Under the pieces are notes generated by a model. The model worked only from the letters and a program-made list of their open reading frames with translations, searched no databases and was not told where the DNA came from. DNA of 64,000 nt from Bimuria novae-zelandiae CBS 107.79 (lineage: Eukaryota; Ascomycota; Dothideomycetes; Pleosporales; Didymosphaeriaceae). Shown here one piece after another: positions 43,196-53,066 of this stretch. Positions within the stretch are counted from its first letter, which is position 1; the number at the start of each line of letters is the position of its first letter. A program made the translations under genes and the position numbers. The stretch spans positions 678,493-742,492 of the forward strand of contig ML976672.1 of the NCBI GenBank assembly GCA_010015655.1, in the 5' to 3' direction.

Positions 43196-45424
43196 AGTGG
43201 ATCGGAGGCAGAGGAAGGAGCATCAACTGAGCTCGAAAGAACGGGCGACCGCAATTCTTCGAGGGTGGCGTTAACATGCTAGTTCTAGCTCATGTGCTTC
43301 CGACTGTTAATGGAATTACTCTGACCGCCCACTAGTCCTTTCAGCAAGATCCCTAGCGAATTGTCTTTAGGGCTGGTTCTCCCTTTGAAGCAGCCATAGC
43401 TTCATGCGCTTTGCAGCATATCTTTGAGCTCGTTCGGCGCTTTGGCCTGCTTTGGCAACATCCTTTGTACCTTCCCGGATGCGGCTTTTGAGTGTTCAGT
43501 GGCTCCGGAGCCCAGTAGACATGTACACTAAAATGTACTCTTTCTCTAGTGCTTAGGCTCAGTGCCCAGGCACTCGTAGGCTCAGACGGATGTAGCCGTT
43601 AATACGTGCCGGTGGAATCTCCGTTGTTGACCATCCATCATGATGTATTTTTTGCTCAAGATGGTGGAAGTGTTCGGTACACTTACGTGGTTCTTCATCG
43701 ATGCATTCACGAGAGTCTCTTTTACCGCCCATGTATGTTCTCTCGATCACCCGACGATTTATAAGAGCGCAAATAATGGACCGAACGGGAACAGAGAAAG
43801 AGAAGGCCACAAGAGACTGCACGACGAAAGAAATAGCCATGCTGCCGCCATTCTGAGCTCAGAGACCAGTCACTAAAGCTGTATATCCTACATTCGTGGA
43901 TGCATATCGACTGAGAGCTTGATACCCAGAGTAAGAATGAGAGTCAGCGTTGGTGGAGCGCAGTCCGAAAATTTTAAGTGGTATTCTACCTGAATACTTG
44001 TACTCTACGTGGACGTAAGCTTTTTTTAGTGAGAAGAATAAAGACAAGTCCACGTAGAAGGAAAGCTTCCAAGATTTGCTTTCACCGGAGAATTTTACCG
44101 TCCTGGAATATGTACACACGCGGACGCATAGAATAAGAAATGACGCATTCGAACAGCGGACGATAATGACCTTCCCGGAATCAAATTTTCGCTGCTGCCT
44201 CTTCGCGAATTTTTCGAACGCTTATGTTGAAATTCGCATCTAACGCTCGTCTTTTCGAAATAGTCGTTGAGGGAGGACCTCAACATTTCGTTTCGTGCGG
44301 TCATACAATCTTCTAGGAGGCAGAATCGGTTGGTCCAATAATCCGCGACCGTGCAACTGGTCGCGTAAGAAAGCTAGCGGAAGTGGTAGACACATGTTTC
44401 GTGCGCCTCGAACCGTACTCCGCTCCAGCTGAGCCTTCCTGCCTACCCCACTCACCAGCACACACAGCGTCGTAAGCCTGCAACCCTTCTTCACGTCTTG
44501 TGAGTATCGGCATCAAATGAGATCGCGAGTCGAGTATTGAAGAAGCACAACGAAATATTGGAAATATTGGAAAGTGGCGATCACGATCGCGACTCCCAGC
44601 TGTGGTGACACCACCGACGCTATGACCACCTCGCGCTCCACACGCGTAATTGCAGTGGATCGGTCGCAAACAAATCGGGACAGTGGCTATTATTAGGCGT
44701 TTTTGGAGGGTGGCATCGCAATGCATCTGATGTCAAGAGATGTTAGAGAGGGAGTATCGAAGAAGGATATCTTCAGTGACAATCAATTGATGTTCCGGTC
44801 ATGGGGCGCCGGGAGAGGAACCGTAATCGCTAAGTTCGTGTGCGCTTACGGATGGTGATTTCGTGATCAGGGCAAGATGCTGTGGGCGATTTGTTTCCGA
44901 AGCAACTAGGCGCCTTTGCAGGCCAACCACTATGTTTGCTGAAACAGAAGAGCGTCCTTGGATTATCCTAAGGTGGCAATGCCTTCTTCGAGATGGCTTT
45001 GCATTCATCGCTTCGATTGTCTCGTAAGAGTCAAGACGGACAGCAGTGACAGCAAACAGCGGCCACTCTCAGCAGCTCGCCCAGCACGACCTTCGCAAAG
45101 GAAATGAGCAATGCAAGCATTGCCACGACGAGGCTAGAGCGTGCAGGCGAGGCCAGCCCATTATTGGTTGTGGGCCCCTGACGGCGCCGTTGCCAGGCCA
45201 GGTGGCGCATGGTAGCGAAAACAAGGGGAGCTTTTCCCGCCTACAGCCCGGAGGTCCCATGGGTTCAAATAAAAGGCGACGCGTCTCCTGAGCTTGTTGA
45301 TTCCCCATCCATTCACTTGGTCATTCCATCCAATCGTTTGATCGACTTCTCGTCCAGTCAATCGTTAACTAATCCATATAATACATTCAAGTCAATACCT
45401 TAATCCCAACAAACAACTTTCAAA
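43196..45424. other. 2.2-kb intergenic region
   Basis: No gene I can support on either strand. It contains an inverted repeat at 44005-44057 (separate entry). The last ~150 bp before 45425 look like a promoter and leader of the wall-protein gene, with TATAATAC near 45376 and an A/C-rich leader ending CTTTCAAAATG. Confidence 0.45.
44005..44057. repeat. inverted repeat, 10-bp arms
   Basis: CTACGTGGAC (44005-44014) and GTCCACGTAG (44048-44057), 33 bp apart. Could form a hairpin or be a paired protein-binding site (each arm contains ACGTGG/CCACGT). Confidence 0.6.
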
Positions 45425-46075
45425 ATGCGCGCCGCTACCTTCTTCGCCTCTGCCTTCGCGGCTGTTGCTCTCGCTCAGTCTGAGGCCAGCACTACTGAAG
45501 CTCCCTCTGTAGGTTCTCATCATGTCCACCTGGTCGCTTCATCTAACAAGGCGTAGTCCTCCATCGATGCCTACCCTCAGACCAGCTACCTCCAGCAGAC
45601 CGACAGCCGTGGCGTCATCACTGGCCAGCCCGCCGCTGAGACTTCCCAACCCGCTCAGCCCGCTGCCGATACTTCCATCCCGCCCCAACCGCTGGTTGTG
45701 ACTTCCCTTCCTCCCTTCGTCAGCATCCCTGCGCAGGCCAGCGGCATCCACACTGTTGTCATTCCCCTGGGCAACAACAGCACCACCCAGGTCGTCGTCA
45801 GCGCAGCCAACACCACTACCATCGTGTACGGCGCTCCCACATCTGGCTCCGGGGCCGACACCACTGGCTCCGGCGCCGACGCCACTGGCTCTGGTGCCTC
45901 CCGATCCGGTCGCCCATCTGGCACCCAATCCGGCTCCCACTCTGCGGGGACCAGCGCCACTGGCTCTGGTGCTTCCGGCTCCGGCGCAACTCCCAGCGGG
46001 ACCCCTGGCTCTGCTGCCAGCGTCCAGGTCGCCGCCGGTTTCATCGGTGCTGGTCTTCTTGCTGCTTTCTTGTAA
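45425..46075 (+). CDS. GPI-anchored Ser/Thr/Gly-rich cell-wall protein
   Basis: Two exons, 45425-45508 and 45557-46075. The 48-bp intron (GTAGGT…GCGTAG, branch-like TCTAACA) ends in an in-frame TAG, so splicing is required. Product 200 residues. Signal peptide MRAATFFASAFAAVALAQ; a middle region with PQPLVVTSLPPFVSIPAQ…HTVVIPLGNNSTTQ; then low-complexity repeats of GSGA(D/S)TTGSGADATGSG type rich in Ser, Gly and Thr; then a small-residue omega region and hydrophobic tail AAGFIGAGLLAAFL, typical of GPI attachment. The likely place is plasma membrane or wall. No enzyme domain. The Ser/Thr content predicts heavy O-mannosylation. Confidence 0.85.
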
Positions 46076-46633
46076 ACAGTTGAGTTTGGGTTGTGGTAGT
46101 TTTGTTTCTGTATCGAGTCGCTTTTGACTCAAAAAGTCATGTCGAGTAGCTATGTTTGATAGCTACAGTTCGATCCTTTAAGATACCTCTGGGGCTGCTT
46201 TTTGTGGCGCATGGCTGGCATGTCCTGGACTTGAATGTTTTAATGCGTAATATCGATCGGGATGTTAGGTTGGATAATGGGAACTGTTATATAGTCGTCA
46301 CTGCATGGTGAAATGGAACTGAGTTGGAGCACATTACTGCCTCCGTGATGTTGATGACGTACGCGGTTGTGATGTCAGGCGCGACATTGGCTCCCGGAAT
46401 CTTGTCTACCAGGGCGCACCGCTTCCGCCAACTTGCTACTCTCCAATTCTTTCCCACCTTGTATGTGCTTACCAAGTTCCCATCTCAATTTGTCATGGGT
46501 GTTATTTCATTTTCGCGTCGCCGCTTCGTTGCGATCCGTGGCGAAGACTCGCTGCCGCCGTGAAGCAGGAGCTTTGTGCCAACCGGTTACGTCCCTCAGT
46601 TCTTAACATGTCACTGTTCTTATGTGGTTCGCC

Positions 46634-46679
<46 letters not shown>

Positions 46680-47018
46680 TGTGTACTCGTTACTCCCCGT
46701 TCCCACCCAGCTAAGAGCCGCCAGGAGCGCTACCACTTGACGCTCTGAGAGTCGCAACGCTTCCAGTTCTAGTATCGCGACTTCCTCTCCGTCTATCACG
46801 AACGGCAGGAGCGGTATGAGCATCCAAAAAAACAAGTCACCCGACGCGACGATTATCTTGTTTGGTGCCTCTCAACGCGCATAGGACGTGGCTCAACACT
46901 GCAGCTAATGCTAACGAATGGAGGCTGCAGGCTGTACAAGGCTGTCCAAGGGCGCTTCTTGGTTCTCAACCCCTCCTGGGTGTAACGACAACGCTTCTTC
47001 CACCACCTACAAGCGACC
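46076..47018. other. intergenic region
   Basis: 3' flank of the wall-protein gene and 5' flank of the HET gene, including the (GT)n tract. No gene supported. Confidence 0.45.
46636..46678 (+). repeat. (GT)n microsatellite
   Basis: About 21 uninterrupted GT units. Open frames across it on both strands are repeat artefacts. Confidence 0.95.
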
Positions 47019-49210
47019 ATGCTCTGCGCTATATGCATTTCAATGTTCCAGGGACCCCACACGGAAGGAGACCACCATTCCAGCTTCGGGAATCTGTTCA
47101 AGGCCGCACAGTCTGGTTGCAAGATATGCAAGGCTCTACTACTGTCTCGCGAAGAGCTGGGTCCGGACAAGGCTGGGGAACGCAAGGCCAATCCATTCAT
47201 CAGCTTTAAGTTCGTTAGTGGGAAGTTCATTGGCCTCGACTCTATGAATAACGCGCTGCTGCGTTTCTCTGCAGAGGTGCCTTGGTTGGACAGTTCACCA
47301 TTTGCGATGCCTTGGAAGGAGGTCCAGCTTCACGTTGGAAACCCTCAAGCAGCTCCCCAATGGTGGAGCAGCTTCTTGAAAGACACCCGAAGCGATCTCT
47401 TGACAGAACCTTGGCGTGTAAGAAAGGACGAGCTTCCTTTGCGACATATTCCGAACAATACTGGAGAGGTCGAAGTTGCTCGTCTCGCCCTCGACTGGTT
47501 GACCAATCGTAGAGACAATCACAAGTTGTGCGACTCGCAAGATAGATTGCGAAGCCGGAATTTCTATCCACCGAGACTGCTCGAAATATCGAGCGAAATG
47601 TTTCAAATATGTCGGCTCATTACTACCAAAGACGTAGAGTCTTTACAAGGGACATCCTATGTTGCCCTAAGTCATTGTTGGGGTAATATCCGTCCAACCA
47701 TGACCTTGACAGCGGAAAACAAGGTTCAAATGGAACGAGTTATACCATGGCACAAGTTGCCAAAGAGTTTTCAGGAGGCCATCCAGACTTGCTCGCACCT
47801 AGGTTAACGTTACATCTGGATTGACAGTCTTTGCATCATGCAGTCGGGACCGGGCTCCGAAGAAGATTGGCAGCTCCACGTCCGTGTAATGGACAAGATT
47901 TATGCTGATTGCGGGCTCAATATTGCAATAGCTCATGCGATGGGCTCAACGCAAGGTTGTTTTGTGCATAGGGATGCAGATTTCCTTCAGACGGCTTCCA
48001 CTTACGCACCCGTTTCAATGAACTTAGGCCGCCTGATGAAAGACGCGGACGAGCCAGAGGTCGTCGACTCAGCTGATAAGCACATCCTTAATCCTGATGT
48101 TCGGTGGAATTTAGTTACAATCTTTGCTGGGCATCATCACGACTTCCGGTCCAGCCTTATGTCCAGGCACCCTCTTAATCGACGAGGATGGGTTTTCCAG
48201 GAGCGGCTTATGTCTCCTCGCACGCTACATTTTGGCAAAGATCGGGTTTATTGGGAATGCAATGAAGCGCAACTCAACGAGTATCTACCTTGGGACTTTC
48301 CCGCACCAGAACAACAGCTCAGAACCCATGCGATGGTGCCGTTCTCTTTACCAGACCGCGTGCTTGACTGTGACCCGATACCTGACTCGGACCACAAAAG
48401 CATTATCGGTGTGCAAGTTTATTGGTACCGCTTCGTCGATTTTTACAGCAGAACTGATCTGACTTTTCCAGCCAAAAACAAATTGACAGCTATATCCGCG
48501 ATCACCAAGCGGTTTGGAGAGGTCTTGCCAGGGACGTATGCCTCCGGATTCTTCTTCGTACGCCTTCCTTATGGCCTTCTCTGGAAGAACATTTCTTCTC
48601 AAACATACACGAGGATGTGCGTTGATGGTTGCATGGAGGAGATAATAGTGGACGCTGAGCGAGATCCAGTGTACCGGGCTCCTTCATGGTAAGGCTGTGA
48701 ACAGGAACATTGTAATGTCAGGAACTGTTACTGAAAAACCTTAGGAGCTGGGCAAGTGTCGATGGAAGAACGCTGGTCGCTAGGATTAGGACGATATCCT
48801 GCTCACCAAGTGCAATCGCATTAGCTAAGATTGAATAAGTCTCTGTTCAGCTGGTTGATCCCGACAATGTCTACGGGCAAGTTAGCTCAGCCACGCTATC
48901 AGTACATGGTCCGATATCGCGCGTACCGTCTGTCACGGACGAGGAACTCCCAGACGATTTTCTACCGCAGCTTCAGAATTTCAGGTCGTTACGGCGATTG
49001 CAACCCGGCGACAACAAGGACCTATTGGCTGTTTACATCGCAAGCATATCTTATGATGATAAAAGAGGAACAGACACTCATGGTGTACTGATGACTCCGG
49101 AAAGTCCTGGAATATACCGTCGAGTGGGACTCATCAAACACATCTGTCCCAAAGGAAAGGAGGGATGCGAAATCCACCAGATGAAAAGGGTCAGTGTGAA
49201 CATGGTATGA
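47019..49210 (+). pseudogene. HET-domain protein with two in-frame stops
   Basis: Heterokaryon-incompatibility (HET) family. The N-terminus is LCAICISMFQG…KICKALL. The HET core is SYVALSHCWG at about 213-222, and after an in-frame TAA (47805-47807) the same frame continues RYIWIDSLCI, the next HET block. Then come …RRGWVFQERLMSPRTLHFG, and APSW|SWASVDG across an intron at 48689-48744 (GTAAGG…CCTTAG). The downstream exon runs to TGA at 49208-49210, with a second in-frame TAA at 48836-48838. Everything else is in register: 712 codons including the stops. Both stops are single-base changes from sense codons. HET genes control allorecognition and cell death after hyphal fusion, and loss alleles are common. 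Likely a recently inactivated gene. Confidence 0.85.
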
Positions 49211-49739
49211 TGAAATTTGGAAAATCTCCATCTCTTCTTCACAGCAGGGTTTTTCCTAGGCCGATACTCCCGAGGGTGGAGTTTCTTTTGCTCTCACCTG
49301 TTACCACCTTTATTTGCGAAATGGACCCCCAAAGATACAAGGGCATGATTTGCGACGCATTCACTACCAGCACTTCGCCGCAATTCACCCTAAATTCCAC
49401 ACCCTGGCCATGACGTAAGATAACAAATACGTAGATAGCGGCATTGGAGCCGACAACCTCACCAAAATGGCTTTTGAACTTTGGTGGAATGGGGCTTCTT
49501 AGTTCCCGCTGCGGCCCTTCTACGTACCTGACGATCGAGCTGCGCAGCCCCGCCATCGCGCACATTCATACCCACACACAGCAACAACGACTTGAAAACA
49601 CCACAGAATACCCCACGACGGGCCTCATTCACGGTTGAACTTGACGAAAAAGCCGCCTATCGACAGCGACCATCCATCCCGACTTTGCCCTTGAACGGAA
49701 GAAAACGCATGCAACTTCACAAGGGACAACCGGTCAGCC
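49211..49739. other. intergenic region
   Basis: Spacer and leader of the formamidase gene. A minus-strand frame at 49565-49239 has no recognisable domain. Confidence 0.4.
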
Positions 49740-50687
49740 ATGTCCTACTCCCGCGACCCCACTATTCCGGGCCTCAAACACCTTCCCTCCATCCCCTACA
49801 GGGAAAATGCATCACGGCTCCAAACACTGGACCTCTGGCTCCCAGACCCCCAACCCACCACAACAACCGGCACATGGCTTATTTACATCCACGGCGGCGC
49901 CTGGCGGGACCCCACGCAAGATTCCCTCTGCGTCCTCCCCACGCTGCGCTCTCTCTTCACACAGCACACCTCCCTCTTCTCCTCCGCCGCCATCGCAGGC
50001 ATCGCCTCCCTAAACTACCGCCTCTCGCCGTACCCTAGCCACGCAACACAGCCCTCCGCGCCGGATGATGGCGATAGAAATGTCCGCCATCCAGCGCACG
50101 TGAGCGATGTAAAGGATGCGCTGGAGTATGTGATCGAGACGTATGCGGTGGAGCGGTGGGTAGGCGTGGGACACTCGTGCGGGGCGACGCTTTTGGGACA
50201 GGTACCACTTGTATCCTCTACCTCTACAGCAACCGAGCAGATCAGAAAAAGTCTGAAGGCGCTGGTGTTGATCGCGGGGATATACGACCTCCCGTCCTTC
50301 GTTTCTAACCACACTCCTCCGACGTGTAGCGAGGAAGTAGCCGGTATCTACCGCACCATCGTGGAAGGCGCGTTTGGGACGGATGAGCGGGTGTGGCAAG
50401 AAGTCTCACCCGCACGGTTCAGCGGCGAGGCTTTGTGGGCGCAGGACGTGGTACTGGGGTATAGCAGCGAGGACGCACTGGTAGAGGTGGACCAGAGGGA
50501 GAAGATGCTGCAGAGGTATTTTCGGGAAGGGTGGGGGCCAAGGACGGAGGATGACCCGGGGCACGAAGCCGGTACGAAGAAGGTAGATGTTAAGGACCTG
50601 GCAATGGGTCATGATGAGGTATGGGAGGATGGGACGCAAATAGCGGCGTTGATTGATGAGGTGGTGAGGAGGGTAGGGAGCGGGTGA
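49740..50687 (+). CDS. BNA7: kynurenine formamidase (arylformamidase)
   Basis: Single exon, 315 residues, alpha/beta-hydrolase. Oxyanion-hole motif HGGAWRDP at 51-58; nucleophile elbow GHSCG at 144-148 (Ser146); probable acid Asp245 in SSEDALV; His291 in GHDEVWEDG. This set and spacing match fungal BNA7-type N-formylkynurenine formamidase, which hydrolyses N-formylkynurenine to kynurenine plus formate. That is the second step of tryptophan breakdown and de novo NAD synthesis in the cytosol. Length is slightly above the yeast enzyme, with a fungal insert around 100-120. Neighbours are HET genes and a stomatin; no other kynurenine-pathway gene is in the window. A general carbohydrate esterase is a less likely alternative. 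Confidence 0.87.
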   Translation: MSYSRDPTIPGLKHLPSIPYRENASRLQTLDLWLPDPQPTTTTGTWLIYIHGGAWRDPTQDSLCVLPTLRSLFTQHTSLFSSAAIAGIASLNYRLSPYPSHATQPSAPDDGDRNVRHPAHVSDVKDALEYVIETYAVERWVGVGHSCGATLLGQVPLVSSTSTATEQIRKSLKALVLIAGIYDLPSFVSNHTPPTCSEEVAGIYRTIVEGAFGTDERVWQEVSPARFSGEALWAQDVVLGYSSEDALVEVDQREKMLQRYFREGWGPRTEDDPGHEAGTKKVDVKDLAMGHDEVWEDGTQIAALIDEVVRRVGSG

Positions 50688-51031
50688 TCTTGTCATCTTG
50701 AAGGCGAGAAGAGAGAACATTATGCGCGACCTTGACAAGTGGGACACGGCAGGTGGGAAGTTCTCGATCGCAGCACGAGAATAAGTGAATGCCTGGTATC
50801 TCCTGTCTTACTACTAACATACCGAACGGAAACGGAAAGCGGAGTCTATCCCGACAGAGAGGAAAACTCCGGCGATGAAAAAGGCTGCTTTTGACTAGAC
50901 GTGCCAGTGTTCGCCCTATCCAATATGCCAAATGCTCGCTATCATGTTGGTACAGCGTGGTAATATACATTTCGCGCCCGATGCTACAGTCTCCCACGTT
51001 CCTTCCTCATTCACGAGCCCCTCATCCTCTC
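50688..51031. other. convergent intergenic region
   Basis: 3' flanks of the formamidase (plus) and stomatin-like gene (minus). No gene seen. Confidence 0.5.
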
Positions 51032-52340
51032 CTATTTCTTATTTAACCGCGAGTCCATAGCCGCGTGGATAGCGTTCTGCACGTGTCCCGTGTCGTTCTC
51101 CACGGCCTCCAGCTGCGCCTCGAGCTCCGCAATCTTCCTGCCTGCCGGGGTATCGTGTCCACCCTGGGCCATCCTCGATGCGACGCTCTGCGCGTTGGCG
51201 TTGTTGACTTTGCCGTATACGGCCATGGCGCTGGCAATCATGCCGCCGATGTCACCCACATTCCCGGGCACGATGACGCTCGTGCCCTCCTTAGCGAGGT
51301 TCGCAAACGCATCGACATACTTTTCCGCGACGGAAAGAGACACAGCGCCCTGTGCGGCGTCCTTGCCCTGCGCGATCGACCGTGCAACAGCGTCGATGCT
51401 GCTCGCCGTAGCCTGTGCCTTGAGCAGAATCGCTTCAGCCTCTCCGCTCCCCATGTTGATCCGCTCCGCCCGCAGGGCCTCGGAGGCGAGGATGACGGAC
51501 TGCTTCTTTCCCTCTGCGATGTTGATGGCTGACTGGCGCTGGCCCTCCGACTCGAGGATCTCGGCGCGCTTAGAGCGCTCGGCCGTCACCTGGCGGTGCA
51601 TGGCCTCGACGACGGGCGCGGGCGCGTGGATGTCGCGGATCTCGTAGCGCAAGCAGGTAACGCCCCAGTCCTGCGCTGCCTCGTTTATGGCGGCCGTGAT
51701 GTTGGCGTTGAGGTTCGCGCGCTCTTTGAGGACGTGGTCGAGGGAAAGTTGGCCGATTTCGGAGCGCATCGTGGTTTGTGCGAGTTGGGAGATGGCGTAT
51801 TCGGCGTCTTCGACACCGTAGCTAAATTAATGTCAGCTCTTCCAGCCGGTAGTTGGAATAAGGTGAAGGTGCATACCTCGCCTTGTACGCATCAAAAACC
51901 CTGGTATACAGGACACCGTCTAGCTCCAACGTGACATTGTCTGCCGTGATCGCGCTCTGACTGGGGATCTCAAGGGCGTTCTCCTTCAAGCTTTTCACAT
52001 ATGCAATCTTGTCGATGACGGGCAGCAGCACGGCGAGACCAGGCTGCAGTATCCGGTGGAACTTGCCCATGCGCTCGACGATCCATGCTGTCTGCTGGGG
52101 CACGAACCGGATAATTGTGTTGGCGGGAAGTCTGCTCGATGAAGAGAAATAGCTAAGCTGCGAATTTGAGGTGATGAAGGAGGAGAGTGGGCTTCCAGTG
52201 GAGTTTTGGGCGGCGGGAGAAGTGGTGGCGGTAAAGGTGCGGATAGCGAGGGGAGTGGCTGTTCGTGAGAGCAGGGTCGGACGGGATGCTCGTATTAAGC
52301 CGGAAGCTGTAGAGGCTACCAGGCGGGTTCGTGACGCCAT
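51032..52340 (-). CDS. mitochondrial stomatin-like protein 2 (SPFH/prohibitin family)
   Basis: Two exons, 52340-51877 and 51821-51032; the intron 51822-51876 (GTATGC…TTTAG) joins …YKA to SYGVEDAEYAIS. I choose ATG 52340 because it starts an Arg/Ser/Thr-rich mitochondrial presequence (MASRTRLVASTASGL…), with an in-frame ATG 20 codons upstream (52400) as the alternative. The SPFH core is …IIRFVPQQTAWIVERMGKFH…, PGLAVLLPVIDKIAYVKSLK, AITADNVTLELDGVLYTRV, and QLAQTTMRSEIGQLSLDHVL. A C-terminal coiled coil follows (…EAMHRQVTAERSKRAEILES…, ALRAERINMGSGEAEAILLK), then a flexible tail. In eukaryotes SLP-2 proteins scaffold inner-membrane proteases and cardiolipin domains. A conserved housekeeping gene and a good marker for placing the species. 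Confidence 0.92.
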
Positions 52341-52400
52341 TGTGTGGTTTGCGTGGTGGACGGCAACGGCGGGCAGAGCTTCGAGCTGGAAGCTCGCCAT

Positions 52401-53066
52401 GTCGGAGGAAGTTGCGGCCGCTGCATGTTATGTAAGCGGGTCGTTTCCTCAGCCGATGCTTCGCAGCTTCTACTTCCACCTCCACCTCGCACGCATAAAC
52501 TCTCTTGCATCTGATGCTTATTCGATCGCATGACGCCTTAAAATCACGGTAGGTAATTACAGTGGTTGTTCATGGCACTGCGTCTTGGTGCCGCAGTCGA
52601 TAACGACGATAACGATGATAAAATACACCTTGATGCCGCCAGACCACACCATGTTCGCTACAGGGAAGGCACGACTGGGAGCCATTCAAATTTCAACATA
52701 CTTTATGTCGCTTCCGTTTTCCCCAACAGAGCTTAATTCAATGACCTCTGCATGCACCTCGTTACGGCTTGCCAATTTGGGAACAGCCATTACACTGCTT
52801 GAACACCAACACGAGAAGCTGTACTGAATGAGTAATACACCGGTCAGCGATTGGGGCGCTATCTACTCCTCATTTGACACGAGCCCCTTGTATTATTGCG
52901 ACACTCATTCGCCTACCGCTAACCTCGCTGACCTCGCTTGCCGAAACATTGAAATGGCCATCCAGTGGTGCGATTTTTCCGACCAGTTCTCTCGTCCCCG
53001 CTTCCTGCGCGCTTGCAATTTTCTGCGTTCTACTGAGCAGTTTCCTCGTAACAGCCTACCGCTTCT
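52401..53066. other. divergent intergenic region
   Basis: Shared upstream region of the stomatin gene (minus) and the second HET gene (plus). No gene supported. Confidence 0.5.

Noticed and set aside
45539..46132. Gly/Ala-rich frames on the minus strand of the wall-protein gene
   Set aside because: Shadows of the GSGADTTGSG repeats; the plus-strand frame has signal peptide, intron and GPI signal.
46560..46835. Open frames across the GT microsatellite
   Set aside because: Val-Cys and Thr-His repeats are translations of (GT)n; no coding signal outside it.
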